Shown one piece after another: positions 55,246 through 64,000 of a DNA stretch of 64,000 bases; position 1 is the first letter of the stretch, and each line of letters starts with the position of its first letter. This DNA comes from Hansfordia pulvinata (lineage: Eukaryota > Ascomycota > Sordariomycetes > Xylariales): positions 3,348,001-3,412,000 of the forward strand of contig BJKQ01000002.1 in assembly GCA_006538405.1 (NCBI GenBank), written 5' to 3'. A program made the position numbers and the translations under genes. Under the pieces are notes generated by a model that searched no databases, was not told the origin of the DNA, and saw only the letters and a list, made by a program, of their open reading frames with translations.

Positions 55246-55772
55246 TTAGGCCTTGTTCCTCTTGTGGCACTTCTGGTCCTGGTGCCAGCAATACCAATCC
55301 GCCCCGCAGTTGGCGCTGCATATCGTGTTGCCAATGTCATTTTCGTCCCCGCCCTCAGGCATCGGCCCTACCGAGCTTTGGCACGACATGTTATAGCATT
55401 TCAATTCGCTGAAAAAGGTGGAGATCCGGTTGGTCCGCGATTGCAGCTGCGGGCTGTCGCCGGTGGCTGCTCGGGCCGCCTGTGTAAATGATTTTCTTCT
55501 TGTCAGCGACGCGCTGATCGGAGAAGGGGGGCGGGGGCTGGAAGCTTCGCAAAGACTTCTACTCGTCTTGTCGGCCTCCCGAGGATCTCTTCTTTTTCGA
55601 CCCGCACGCCCGTCCGGGGTCGAATGCATAGGCGCGTCGGCCTGCCTCGTTGTACAGGGAAACGGGAGAGGTCTTGCCTGCGAGTCATGGGGGCGTTCAC
55701 GCTTACCTCGATGGAAGTGGCCGAGGCGACTGACAGCAGAGCCGTCATGGCAAGAAAGAGGTTGAACTGCAT
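55246..55772 (-). CDS. Six-cysteine small secreted protein, relative of the one at 20.6 kb
   Basis: Two exons: 55772-55707 (22 codons) and 55479-55246, phase 0, stop TAA; 99 residues. Exon 1 is a signal peptide (MQFNLFLAMTALLSVASA) ending GAG|GTAAGC. The acceptor is TTTACACAG. The mature part has six cysteines with spacing C-x4-C-x20-C-x3-C-x5-C-x6-C. It includes ICSANC and DWYCWHQDQKC and ends in a Lys/Arg-rich tail. It shares gene structure (signal exon, phase-0 intron soon after the cleavage site, single cysteine exon) and the CxxxC...WYC[YW]...C core with the gene at 20561-20990. This suggests an undescribed family of secreted disulfide proteins. Function is unknown; effector-like or antimicrobial roles are possible. 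Confidence 0.8.
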
Positions 55773-56539
55773 GTTTTTGTTGTTGCGTTGACTGTCGGTC
55801 GATTACCAAGCAAGCATTGCTTCTTCCTTCCCTCCCACGCGGCAGAGACCGGGGGTATTTGTGCACGGCAGTTGTCCACTGCTGACCGTCCGGTTTGCCT
55901 CGAAGCCCCCGCTTTCACCTCTCATTCATTGCCGCCCCCTTCACGGTGGCCAAGCTGGCAAGGTCTGTGGTCCGCCAAATCGCCACGTTGTACCCCACTG
56001 GTTATGACTTGTGGGTGTGTCGGTACTTGAGCCCGGGATACCACGAGACGGGCAGCTTCCGCACGCCTCTGAGTCACCGGGGTCCTGGCTCTGGTCGCAG
56101 GTAGTTCCCCGTTCCACTGCGCATCGCCACGGCCCCGAAGACTTTGACCCGCCACCAGCCCGTGACCCAAGTGGCAACTAGAGAGCTTGCAGAGTGTTCC
56201 CCGGGGGGCAACGGCACAGGCGCGAGACAAGAAACGCGAAAGGTCGGCCGAATCAAGAATCAGTTCACTGAGCGGGATGGTGCCAATAGTCCCACACTGC
56301 GCTGCTGATACAGAGTCAAAAAAATTTAAACAATGGAAGCGGACGACTGCCCTTTGTCAAGGCAACGTCCACTTTTGTCGCTTTTGATTCCTACCTAGGC
56401 GATCTTGGATATGAGAGCAACTCAGGGTAGGAATTGCCAGACGATGACATTCAACAAGGTTCCAGACTATTTGCCTCACCCTGGCTAGTATAACCCCGAT
56501 GGGCCGGACCTCGATGAGAGTGGTGGCTGCAGCTCGATT
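55773..56539. other. Intergenic region, no gene seen
   Basis: Upstream region of the secreted protein and downstream region of the pinin-like gene, both on the minus strand. Short frames only. Confidence 0.5.
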
Positions 56540-57432
56540 TTAGTCGCTGTCGGAGTCGCAGAGCCTACGAGTACTCGTCAGTCTTAGATATATTAGCGGT
56601 GGCGGTGGCTGCGCGCAGAAGATTGTTCTGTTCGCGGCCGGCTCACGCTCTTCGCGCGGCCTGGTGGTTCTCTTGTCCTCCATGACGAGCTTCGTGCGCG
56701 ATTGCGGTTTCCACGGATCTAAGTTGGCCCCGAAGAGTGTCCTGCTGCGCCGCTGTGCACTTTTTCGGCAGATATTTCTGTGGACGTATTCAGCCCTCAT
56801 GCACTCGGCATACTGCGAGGGAGGGAGGGACGGACTATCTTGGGAGAAGCCTCCGTCTGCAGGAATCTTGCGTCTGCGCGCATCCCCGCATGCCTGATCT
56901 CCGTCTACGCCTGGGCTGTCAGATTCGTACCTTCGGGACCGGCAGATTGTGACGACTGGGGCAAAGGCATACATCTCGTCTGCGGATGGCGGCTTGCGAA
57001 AGGCGCTCTCTGGCCCGTGCCGAATCTGGATATTGCTGGTCTCTCCGTAGTCGCTGTTGCCTGATTTCCCAATCTCGCAGTTGTTGTGGCGAGGCAGAAG
57101 GTCGACTCAGGCTTCCGATGAGGTTGCCAAAGAGTCGCTTGCCTCGCGAGAATTCTTCGGCTAGCTGCTGTGGCGCGCGGTGAGAGGCGAACCAGGCGAG
57201 CAACAGGGTCGAACGCTCTCAGCGATTCTCTACTAACCTCTTGGTCACGACGGCGGTGCCTGGGCTTGGATTCGTCCGGTGACGCTTGGTATTTACGCTT
57301 ACGGGTAACCGTCTCGCTTGGTGTTTGGCCACCTGGAGTGTCGCCGACTACTGATATCGCAGACAGCGAGCTGGTTGGCGAGTCGCCACTACCGTGTGGG
57401 CCATCAGGTTGGATGCGGGATAGGCGTGTCAT
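56540..57432 (-). CDS. Pinin/SDK/memA-like protein (exon model tentative)
   Basis: Exon 1 (57432-57238) encodes a Ser/Pro-rich start, then RKRKYQASPDESKPRHRRRDQE, ending GAG|GTTAGT. Exon 2 (57167-56973; acceptor CAGCAG tandem) encodes EEFSRGKRLFGNLIGSLSRP, then WEIRQQRLRRDQQ and RARERLSQAAIRRRD. The RG-[KQ]-RLFG-x-L-[IL]-G-[ST]-L block followed by basic helical repeats is the core of the pinin/SDK/memA domain found in spliceosome-associated pinin. Exon 3 (56812-56540), phase 0 to TAA, is less typical and may be wrong. Total about 220 residues, short for fungal pinin. Pinin joins the exon-junction/SR-protein network in the nucleus. Domain call moderate; 3' end uncertain. Confidence 0.55.
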
Positions 57433-58707
57433 AGTCAGGCCGCTTTGTGGCTCGGGGCTCAGGTGAGTAGAAAGAATGGCGTGGCGATTCTCGCGACTTA
57501 CCAGGTCGGCATGCTTTCAGTGTGTGCGCACTGCGGCGTGGCGAGTGAAGCTGAGGAAAGGTTGCGCAGAATCATGCCATGGGCCGGAGGGAGAAGTTAT
57601 TTTAAGGAGGCTTTTCCAGACCGTATAAGTTGGCGCCCTCGCCAGTGCTAGCCGGAACGACAGCCAGCAGGTCCGGGTGGTGGTGGCGAGTCCGGCCGAC
57701 TCGGGAAAGGCTAACGAGAAGGCAAGTCGGGGCGGTAAATTCGGTGCGCTGGCCGTGGTGATGGTGGTGGCGGTTGGAAGAGAAGTTTCGGGTGCTGTAG
57801 GTGGCTTGGGGACTGGAATCATACCTCCTGGTTCTTTCCATGTTGTGGCCCTTCCCCAGCAGAGATATCTTAGGTAAGGTAGGTGGTACCCAAAGTGCAC
57901 CTGCTGACCCCAACTGCCGCCCCCAACTTGGTAACCCGGACGTGCTTTCCGCGAAAGACGAGGGACTGTGAAGTATCACGTATCGGGCATGTTGCATCCA
58001 TGGTAATTCTCGCCACTGGGCTGGCCAACGATGGGTGTGCTCGTATTCCGTACGCGACGCTGGCAGACTGGCCTGGATGCCTGAGGCGGCCTCGCGCAAT
58101 GCACTTACCTTAGTGATCAGACGCCAAGAGGTCAAAAGTTCACGAGTGGGCAAATGCACTACCTTACGAGACTGGCCACCTACTTTGATAGAACAAGAAA
58201 AAAAAAAGACCAGCCTAATGAATCTGGTCATGAGTCTGTTCGTTCGCCGATGCGAGCGTGGCGCGATGTGGTGTCTACCGGACCTTGGGTATGCTACACG
58301 GTTAGCCCGGTGCCAGTATTATACGGAGGCCCTGGGATAACCGAACCGTCTGGCCCGCACCCGTTGCACTGCACCTGCTGATGTTCGGCCGAACCAACTG
58401 GGTGGAGCCAGAACCAGCAATGGAAACACGGCGAGGCTGAGAAATCGCCTTTTCGCATCCCAAAGCTCCTCCGCCACCGTCGACTTTGGCGCGCCGACGC
58501 GATCTGCCAACATCCCGCCCGACCTCAGCCCGACACTTCTCCCGATCGCGCCTCTCAGCCGCCCCAGACAGCTCTCTCTCCCCTCACGGCACCACCCTCC
58601 CTCTCCGAGCGCAGAGCCGCGGCCGCGGGCGCCCGCCCCATCCTCCTCCGCCTCCCCGAACCGCCAGCAAGCCAAGCACCACCGGTCCGCGAAAAAACCC
58701 GGAAACC
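57433..58707. other. Divergent intergenic region
   Basis: Lies between the start of the pinin-like gene (minus) and PHF5A (plus). A 209-codon minus frame (57602-58231) has no domain or splice support. The last 200 bp, C/T-rich, is the PHF5A 5' leader. Confidence 0.5.
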
Positions 58708-59158
58708 ATGTCGCGCCACCACCCGGACCTGGTCATGTGCCGCAAGCAGTCGGGCATCGCCATCGGCCGCCTGTGCGATAAGTGCGACGGCAAGTGCCCC
58801 GTCTGCGACTCGTACGTGCGGCCCACGACCCTCGTCCGCATCTGCGACGAGTGCAGCTTCGGCAACTACCAGAACAAGTGCGTCGTCTGCGGCGGCGAGG
58901 GCATATCCGACGCCTTCTACTGCTTCGAGTGCACCCGCCTCGAGAAGGACCGCGACGGCTGCCCCAAGATTATCAACCTCGGCAGCTCCCGGACAGATGT
59001 GCGTTCCGTCCCCCCTTCCCCTTCTCGCTTCTCGTCTCGTCTCCTCCTTTCCAGCGAGCTATGGACATCGACCGCGGCAACAATCGGACACCCGCTGACC
59101 TGGCTTCTCCCTGCAGTTATTCTACCAAAAAAAGACAAATCGAACACCGGGGTACTAG
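58708..59158 (+). CDS. RDS3: PHF5A/Rds3 zinc-finger splicing factor of SF3b
   Basis: Two exons: 58708-58998 and 59117-59158, phase 0, giving exactly 110 residues, the size of human PHF5A. The protein is a core SF3b subunit of the U2 snRNP that helps form the branch-point adenosine pocket. Diagnostic sequence: [20 protein letters not shown], then [51 protein letters not shown] and [13 protein letters not shown]. The Cys pairs that bind three zinc ions in a trefoil knot are all present. The second exon encodes only [13 protein letters not shown]. The intron donor is GAT|GTGCGT. Identity is very secure. The length excludes any frame break here, unlike several neighbours. Confidence 0.97.
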
Positions 59159-59650
59159 CCCTTGTGACGCCCGGGTCTGGGCTTGGTTGCAGTCGCGCGG
59201 GAGCTGCGCTTTGTTTCGTTCAGTTCAGTTTCGTTTCGTTTCTTTCGGGCGGCCGATGCGGCCGTCTTTTCCGCGATCCGCCACGATGCGTGTAATGGCA
59301 TGTCCATAGGAGTTATGGGTTTCCCGGGCGGGAGTCGGAAAATCTGGGCGGTCCCGCCCTCTCAGAAGCTTCAATCAAGAGAAATTGAAGATCATTCACG
59401 ACATGGTGTCTCCCCGTCATTGACTTCGTAGAGCTCCCCATTGCAATAAATGCCGTCTTCGCAAAGCTGCGAGCCGGTTTGTGTTGGAACGATATCTCAC
59501 TCATTCGACTTCGTTGTTCGACTAAAATCAAAGTGGCATCCCGCCATGCTACCCATTGCGCCGTCTCGTACGATTCACGTAAAGTACATCCAGAATAACA
59601 GCGCAAGCAGCGCTCCCCACAAAGTAAAGTCGTTACGAGCCGGCCACATG
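59159..59650. other. Convergent 3' region
   Basis: Space between the stops of PHF5A (plus) and the Pex26-like gene (minus). Holds TTTCGTTTCG-type T-rich repeats near 59215-59240. No gene is seen. Confidence 0.55.
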
Positions 59651-61090
59651 CTATATGTAGCTGACTTTCACACCCATTCCGGCCGTCGCCAGAATCTTAT
59701 TCCACCCGGTACCGAGGATACGCTGGACCCGCTCCCGTACGTTCCGCTTAGCAAACACGAGGACGAGCCCCATGATGAAAGCCAGAAACCTCATCAGAAG
59801 CATAGGGTTGGCTTTCAAGGCGCCACTCATCTGCTCCATCACTCGCCGCAAATTGGACATGGCCAGAGCTGCCCGTGCCCCAATGGTGGGTGGGCCGACC
59901 TGCTTCTTCCCCGCAGGTCCGGGGAGCGACCTCCGAGCCGGTCGCGACACGGAGGACGCGCCGGTGGCCCGGCCGGAGCCCTTGGGACTAGTTGGCGCCC
60001 GTTCCACGCCGTAGTCGACCTCACTGCCGCCTCGCTTTGACCGTTCCTCTTCTATCCTCTGCCGCTCCCTGGCCTCGTTCTCGGCTCGTAACCTCCGGGC
60101 TTCTTCCAGGTCGCGCTGCAGTTTCTCGTCTTGCTTCTGTTGCTCTTCGCGCGCTTGCTTCTCCGCAGCCTGCTGGTCCTCTTGCAGACTTGTGAGAGCT
60201 TGCAAGAACGCCTCTCTTCGTTCCTCGTCGAGCACCGAGCTGGCAGTGATGAACTCTCTGGCGTAATCCCATTCGTCGTTGCGGACCAGGACGTGTAACG
60301 TGTAGAGCTCCAAAATCTTCACTCTCGCATTCAGATCACGAGGCGTGGCAGCACCACTGGCCGCAGCGCCTTTTGAGGGTGACCGCCGAGTCCTCGAAGA
60401 CATTCTCGATGATTTGGAGGCTTCTAGCCGCTGTGCGATGTCAAGATTCGGCGAGCTCGAGGCAGCCAGATAGTTCTCGAGTCGTTTCTGGTTCAGGAGT
60501 TGAGACCTCGCGTGTGCGAGTAATAACGTCGCCCTGACATGAATGTTAGCCCCGGAACAGTTGATTAGTCAGGCAGCATCTATTGTCTTCACTCACAAGT
60601 TGATGACGACATCCGAGTCGACCTCACCCTCGGCCCCATGGTAGCCGAATTGGATGACTTCCTCCCACACATCGCCATCCCTGACTTTGCTGCACAGCAT
60701 ACGCCACTCCTGGGTACCAAAAGCATCCTTTCCCTCGTCCGGGTCAAGCTCGAGAATGGCATTCAGTATGGTCAGGTACAGACTCCAGACCTTTATCCTC
60801 GTCGACCGAGAGCTTTTGGCGACAGGGGCAGGCTCGGTGTGGCCATTGACGTCACGGCTGTCGGTGGAAGGGGTGATCAGAGGAAGGACGGTGGAAAGGG
60901 CCTCAGGCAGGCGGCGGGTGAGGAAGAGCTGCGAGGCCTGGCGGTAGGCCTTGGAGATGTTGGAAGGGGATTGCCGGGTGCTGGGAGAGGAGGCGAGCGA
61001 TGAGATAGAGCTCGAGAGAAGACTTGGGCCGAACCCATCGGACGCAGTAGGGCTGAGGGTGGCGGTGTGAGTGCTGCTGTGGAAAGCCAT
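59651..61090 (-). CDS. PEX26: Pex26-like tail-anchored peroxin
   Basis: Two exons: 61090-60597 and 60533-59651, in phase, 458 residues, stop TAG. The N-terminal region ([20 protein letters not shown], then [20 protein letters not shown]) and [16 protein letters not shown] resemble the helical-repeat N-terminus of fungal Pex26. The middle is a long coiled coil ([20 protein letters not shown] and on). Near the C-terminus one hydrophobic helix ([18 protein letters not shown]) anchors the protein, followed by a short tail. Pex26 (yeast Pex15) recruits the Pex1-Pex6 AAA-ATPase to peroxisomes so that the receptor Pex5 can be recycled. In filamentous fungi this also matters for Woronin bodies. The architecture supports the call; homology is from motif memory, so moderate-high certainty. 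Confidence 0.75.
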
Positions 61091-63273
61091 GGCGGAGGGC
61101 TGGGCTGCAAGGCCGAAGGCGGTGGGCAGCCAGCTATGTGGTCGAGCAGAGCTAGCGGCGAGGCAGGACGGCGGACGTTCTCATCTGGGAGGTCTCGAGC
61201 GAGGCCGAGCAGTTGATTAAAGAGAGCCCTTGACGGTCGGCCTGGGCGGGTGCAGACACGAGTGTCAGGGTGGCCTGACAAGCCTAGGCGAACATCGGAC
61301 CTCGGACGCGATTGGAGGCGGGAGACGGGGGTGGATGACAGGGCCAGGCAGCGAGGGTCTTTGGGTAGTGTGGTGGAGGCGCGCAGTGCCGTGCCGGGCG
61401 TGTCTCGTGGGCCAGACGACGGGATGGTGGGCGAGGCAAAGACGGGCGGCGGACGTGGAGCGGCAGGCGGAGGCGGTGGTGGTGGTGGTGGTGGTGGTTG
61501 TGGGAAGGTCGGCGCACTGGCCCCAAAGGTGGAAGCTTTTCCGCGTCTTCGGTCGCTGCGGCCGGACCAACGCCTGGTCGCGGACGGAGGGCAGGTACAT
61601 GTACTCGGTGAAGAAACGGAGCTGTAGGTACCTACATGCGACCCGGGAACGCGTAGCCGGGGCGCATCACCCGCTGGGACGCTTCAGTGCGGTCACTCCG
61701 AGTACCTGCACCACCCGCACGGGCTGGACTCGACTTCCAATGCACATTGGAGAGGCTGCCATAGCCTCGGCAAGTCGGCGCCCATCCATGTGCTGGGGAT
61801 CGGTGGTCCAACCAAATCTGCACCAATCTCCGCCAAAATGCCCGCCAGGACCCGCCCTGCGCCAGCCTCCAAGCCGCGTCGATAGTACAGGTACGGGCTG
61901 ACGAGCCGAGCGAGTGCCGTGTTGACTGGACCTGCATCCACTCCCGTCGCACCGTTCGGAGTAGTCGTACACGTAAGGTATCTATACTACTCGTACTTGG
62001 TGGGAAACAGACAACAGACGGGAGGGCAGATGTGCTCACTTTGTTGTCTCCCCCCTGCCCCTACGCAGATCGCCTCTCCCCCCTAATGCGGCCGAGGTCT
62101 GTTTGTCGTGTAGCCATCCAGGTTTAGCTTGGTTTTCCGTGCCTGAGCTGACTTTGGGTAAGGTTCCGACAGCCACCATTCGATGTCTCAGCCAGCTGAA
62201 TTCTATCCTTGGACGAGAAAGCAGACAGGCAGGTACTGATACTGTCCTCGAAGCCTCGCCCTCGTCGTCGGCATGAGAGCATAAATTAAAAGCAGGGACT
62301 TTCTTCTGGCCCTCCCGCGCTCTGCGCCTCCCCAACTTGTCTATGCCCGTCCCCGCTGGGATCGACCGACAAGATCCATCGATTGACACGTGAGACCTCG
62401 GCCACCCTCGTACGAGTACTCCCCAGCCATAGATAGCCCTGCCCCATATTTTAACGTGTCGTCGGGCGTGCTTCTCAGCATGCATGGGACGGAGCGCTCA
62501 CTTACACGTAAATGATATCGTATGGCATGGCCTTTGACGAAAAATCCATCATAGTCTGTCACGGCTGAGATCTGCTCTTCCCGAGACTGCAGGAGTACGA
62601 CTCAAGGCCGTCAAGAGAGTACATATGTAAGACAGCAGGTAACTACTCGTAGACCAAGGAGAAGCATACCTAAATCGAGAAGCATGGCTGGCCCTATCAT
62701 TCAGACAAGCTCACACTTCCTTCCCACCAGTTTGCCAAGATTCGCGAGGCAGTCAACCCCAGTCGCAAGACGCCTTCTCGGGAGCTTGATGTCGATCCGA
62801 CGCTGTTGCACGTGACCGCAATGGCTAGCCAGCATCGCTGGCCTCAAGGCGGGAGCATGGCATCAGATGAATAGAAGATGAAGCCAGAGTGAAGGGTGCA
62901 GCTTCCATTGCCCTGAGAGACGCGCCTTCCTCTATGATGCGTCGATTCTCAATTCAACTACCTATGTACATTGCTACCTCGACCTACGGTACGGTACATG
63001 CAGGCAGGGACAGATCCTCAGGTCAACGTGCCGAGTCGAGTCTACGACCTGCGCGACAGCATTGTCACCATCGTCGCCAACAAAACGCCTCTCTCTATTC
63101 AAGTATCCAAGGCGATCATGCATTTTGTAAAAGCCACAATGAAAGACTTATGATACCCTTCCACCACTCGCTATTCGACTTTGCTCAATGCTCCAACAAC
63201 CCCCGTTCTTCCTCCTGATCTCTGCGTCTGCCCTGGCTCTGCTTCGACTTGGGCTCGCTGGCCCGCCGTCGTC
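61091..63273. other. Divergent intergenic region, no gene seen
   Basis: Lies between the starts of the Pex26-like gene (minus) and the PARN-like gene (plus). Contains a GGT repeat at about 61470-61500, TAGGTACCTA at 61625-61634 and several TACGAGTA-type motifs. Open frames on both strands are short and featureless. Confidence 0.55.
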
Positions 63274-64000
63274 ATGGACGTCACTCGGCACAACTTCTAC
63301 CAACACCTCCCTTTCATGCTCCAATTGGCGGCGAAGGCCCGATTCGTATCTATCGATCTGGAGATGAGTGGCATCCGCTTGAACTCTACCGACCCCTCGC
63401 CTGGTAAACAGACCGCCCAAGACGCCTACGATAAGGCGAGGAGAGCCGCCCAGACTTTCGTCCCTCTCCAAGTCGGTATCACGTTCTGCCACCTGGATGA
63501 GCATTCAGGTACGTCGGGTTTGATGCGACGACCCAGTCAAAGCTTCTCTGACCACGGCTCAGGCTACTTCAAATTGACGACTTTCAACATATCCGTCTCT
63601 CCTGGGTTCCCGAGAACGACCTCGAAAATCTCAGACACCTTGGCCCGTAGGCTCGACCGCTGCGTCGGCTTCTCCATTGGCACCCTGGACTTTCTCGCGG
63701 AAAACGGTTTCAAAATCCAGAAGAGTCTTGACGATGGAGTGCCTTATCTGAGCCGTTGCGAGGACAAGACGGCGCTCCGCATTCTTGAAACAGAACGCCC
63801 GGAGAGAACTCCATACAGCATCTCGGGCCAGAATCGCAAGTATCAGACCTTCCATCAGACCACGCTATCTTATATAGAGAGGATGCTGTCATGGTACCGC
63901 GCACATTATCCAGGCAATCCCGCCGGCGGTCAAGCGATACGGCCCATCTTCATCTCGGCTCCGTTCGGAGAGTCTTTGGATCCCATACAGTTGAAGATCA
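63274..64000 (+). CDS. PARN/CAF1-type 3' exoribonuclease, N-terminal part (cut by window edge)
   Basis: Two exons visible: 63274-63508 and 63563 to the edge, in phase. The DEDD-nuclease first motif is clear: FVSIDLEMSGI (Asp and Glu). This is followed by PLQVGITFC, then after the intron TFNISVSP, NGFKIQKSLDDGVPYLSR and a conserved Ser/Arg/Tyr helix. The spacing and the VPYLSR block match poly(A)-specific ribonuclease PARN, which shortens mRNA poly(A) tails and trims small RNAs. The other catalytic residues lie beyond 64000, so activity cannot be judged. The start was chosen as the first ATG in this frame (GTCATGG context). Confidence 0.85.
   Translation, partial: MDVTRHNFYQHLPFMLQLAAKARFVSIDLEMSGIRLNSTDPSPGKQTAQDAYDKARRAAQTFVPLQVGITFCHLDEHSGTSGLMRRPSQSFSDHGSGYFKLTTFNISVSPGFPRTTSKISDTLARRLDRCVGFSIGTLDFLAENGFKIQKSLDDGVPYLSRCEDKTALRILETERPERTPYSISGQNRKYQTFHQTTLSYIERMLSWYRAHYPGNPAGGQAIRPIFISAPFGESLDPIQLKI

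Noticed and set aside
1..64000. CRISPR arrays, bacterial operons, rRNA genes or viral genes
   Set aside because: No spaced direct repeats, no ribosome-binding sites, no rRNA-like sequence and no viral hallmark proteins were seen.

Overview
This 64 kb window looks like nuclear DNA of a filamentous ascomycete, most probably a GC-rich member of the Sordariomycetes. The evidence is many short GT-AG introns (about 50-250 nt) with CTRAC-type branch sites, third-position-C codon use, a HET-domain gene, a cAMP-receptor-like GPCR, Dal5-type transporters and small secreted cysteine-rich proteins. There are no rRNA genes, no CRISPR array and no bacterial operons. Nothing here is viral.

Layout. 1-4.7 kb is gene-poor and full of microsatellites and short palindromes. 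4.8-6.2 kb is a CAF17/IBA57 mitochondrial Fe-S gene. 7.3-7.7 kb is a secreted repeat protein with Kex2-type sites. 10.1-12.1 kb is a HET-domain gene. 14.2-15.1 kb is an unknown protein. 15.6-16.7 kb is a shikimate/quinate-dehydrogenase-like gene. 17.6-19.0 kb is a mitochondrial carrier. 20.6-21.0 kb is a six-cysteine secreted protein. 23.15-23.67 kb is a MITE with TA target duplications. 24.4-26.5 kb is a PXB-DUF3818 lipid-homeostasis-type protein. 26.8-27.8 kb is a Gly/Leu-repeat secreted protein. 29.2-39.8 kb is a four-gene metabolic block: a Dal5-like transporter divergent from a TauD dioxygenase, then a Kv-beta-type aldo-keto reductase convergent with an FMO fused to DUF6314. 44.0-45.8 kb is a second Dal5/Tna1-like transporter. 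46.8-48.6 kb is a GPCR. 50.0-52.6 kb is a secreted M28 carboxypeptidase. 52.9-53.6 and 55.2-55.8 kb are two more secreted cysteine-rich proteins. 56.5-57.4 kb is a pinin-like gene. 58.7-59.2 kb is PHF5A/Rds3. 59.7-61.1 kb is a Pex26-like peroxin. 63.3 kb to the edge is a PARN-like nuclease (partial).

How genes may work together. Transporter + TauD + reductase + flavin monooxygenase form a plausible uptake and oxidation unit for a sulfonate or another anionic nitrogen/sulfur compound. The secreted M28 peptidase and three small cysteine-rich secreted proteins lie in one half of the window. PHF5A and the pinin-like gene are both splicing-related.

A strong cross-cutting observation is that six otherwise intact genes carry net one- or two-base reading-frame breaks, most at short G or C runs. 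This points to sequence or assembly errors more than to gene death. I therefore annotate those loci as genes with frame breaks, not as pseudogenes. The two most unusual biological items are a pair of six-cysteine secreted proteins sharing a CxxxC...WYC[YW]...C signature, and the compact TA-flanked MITE.
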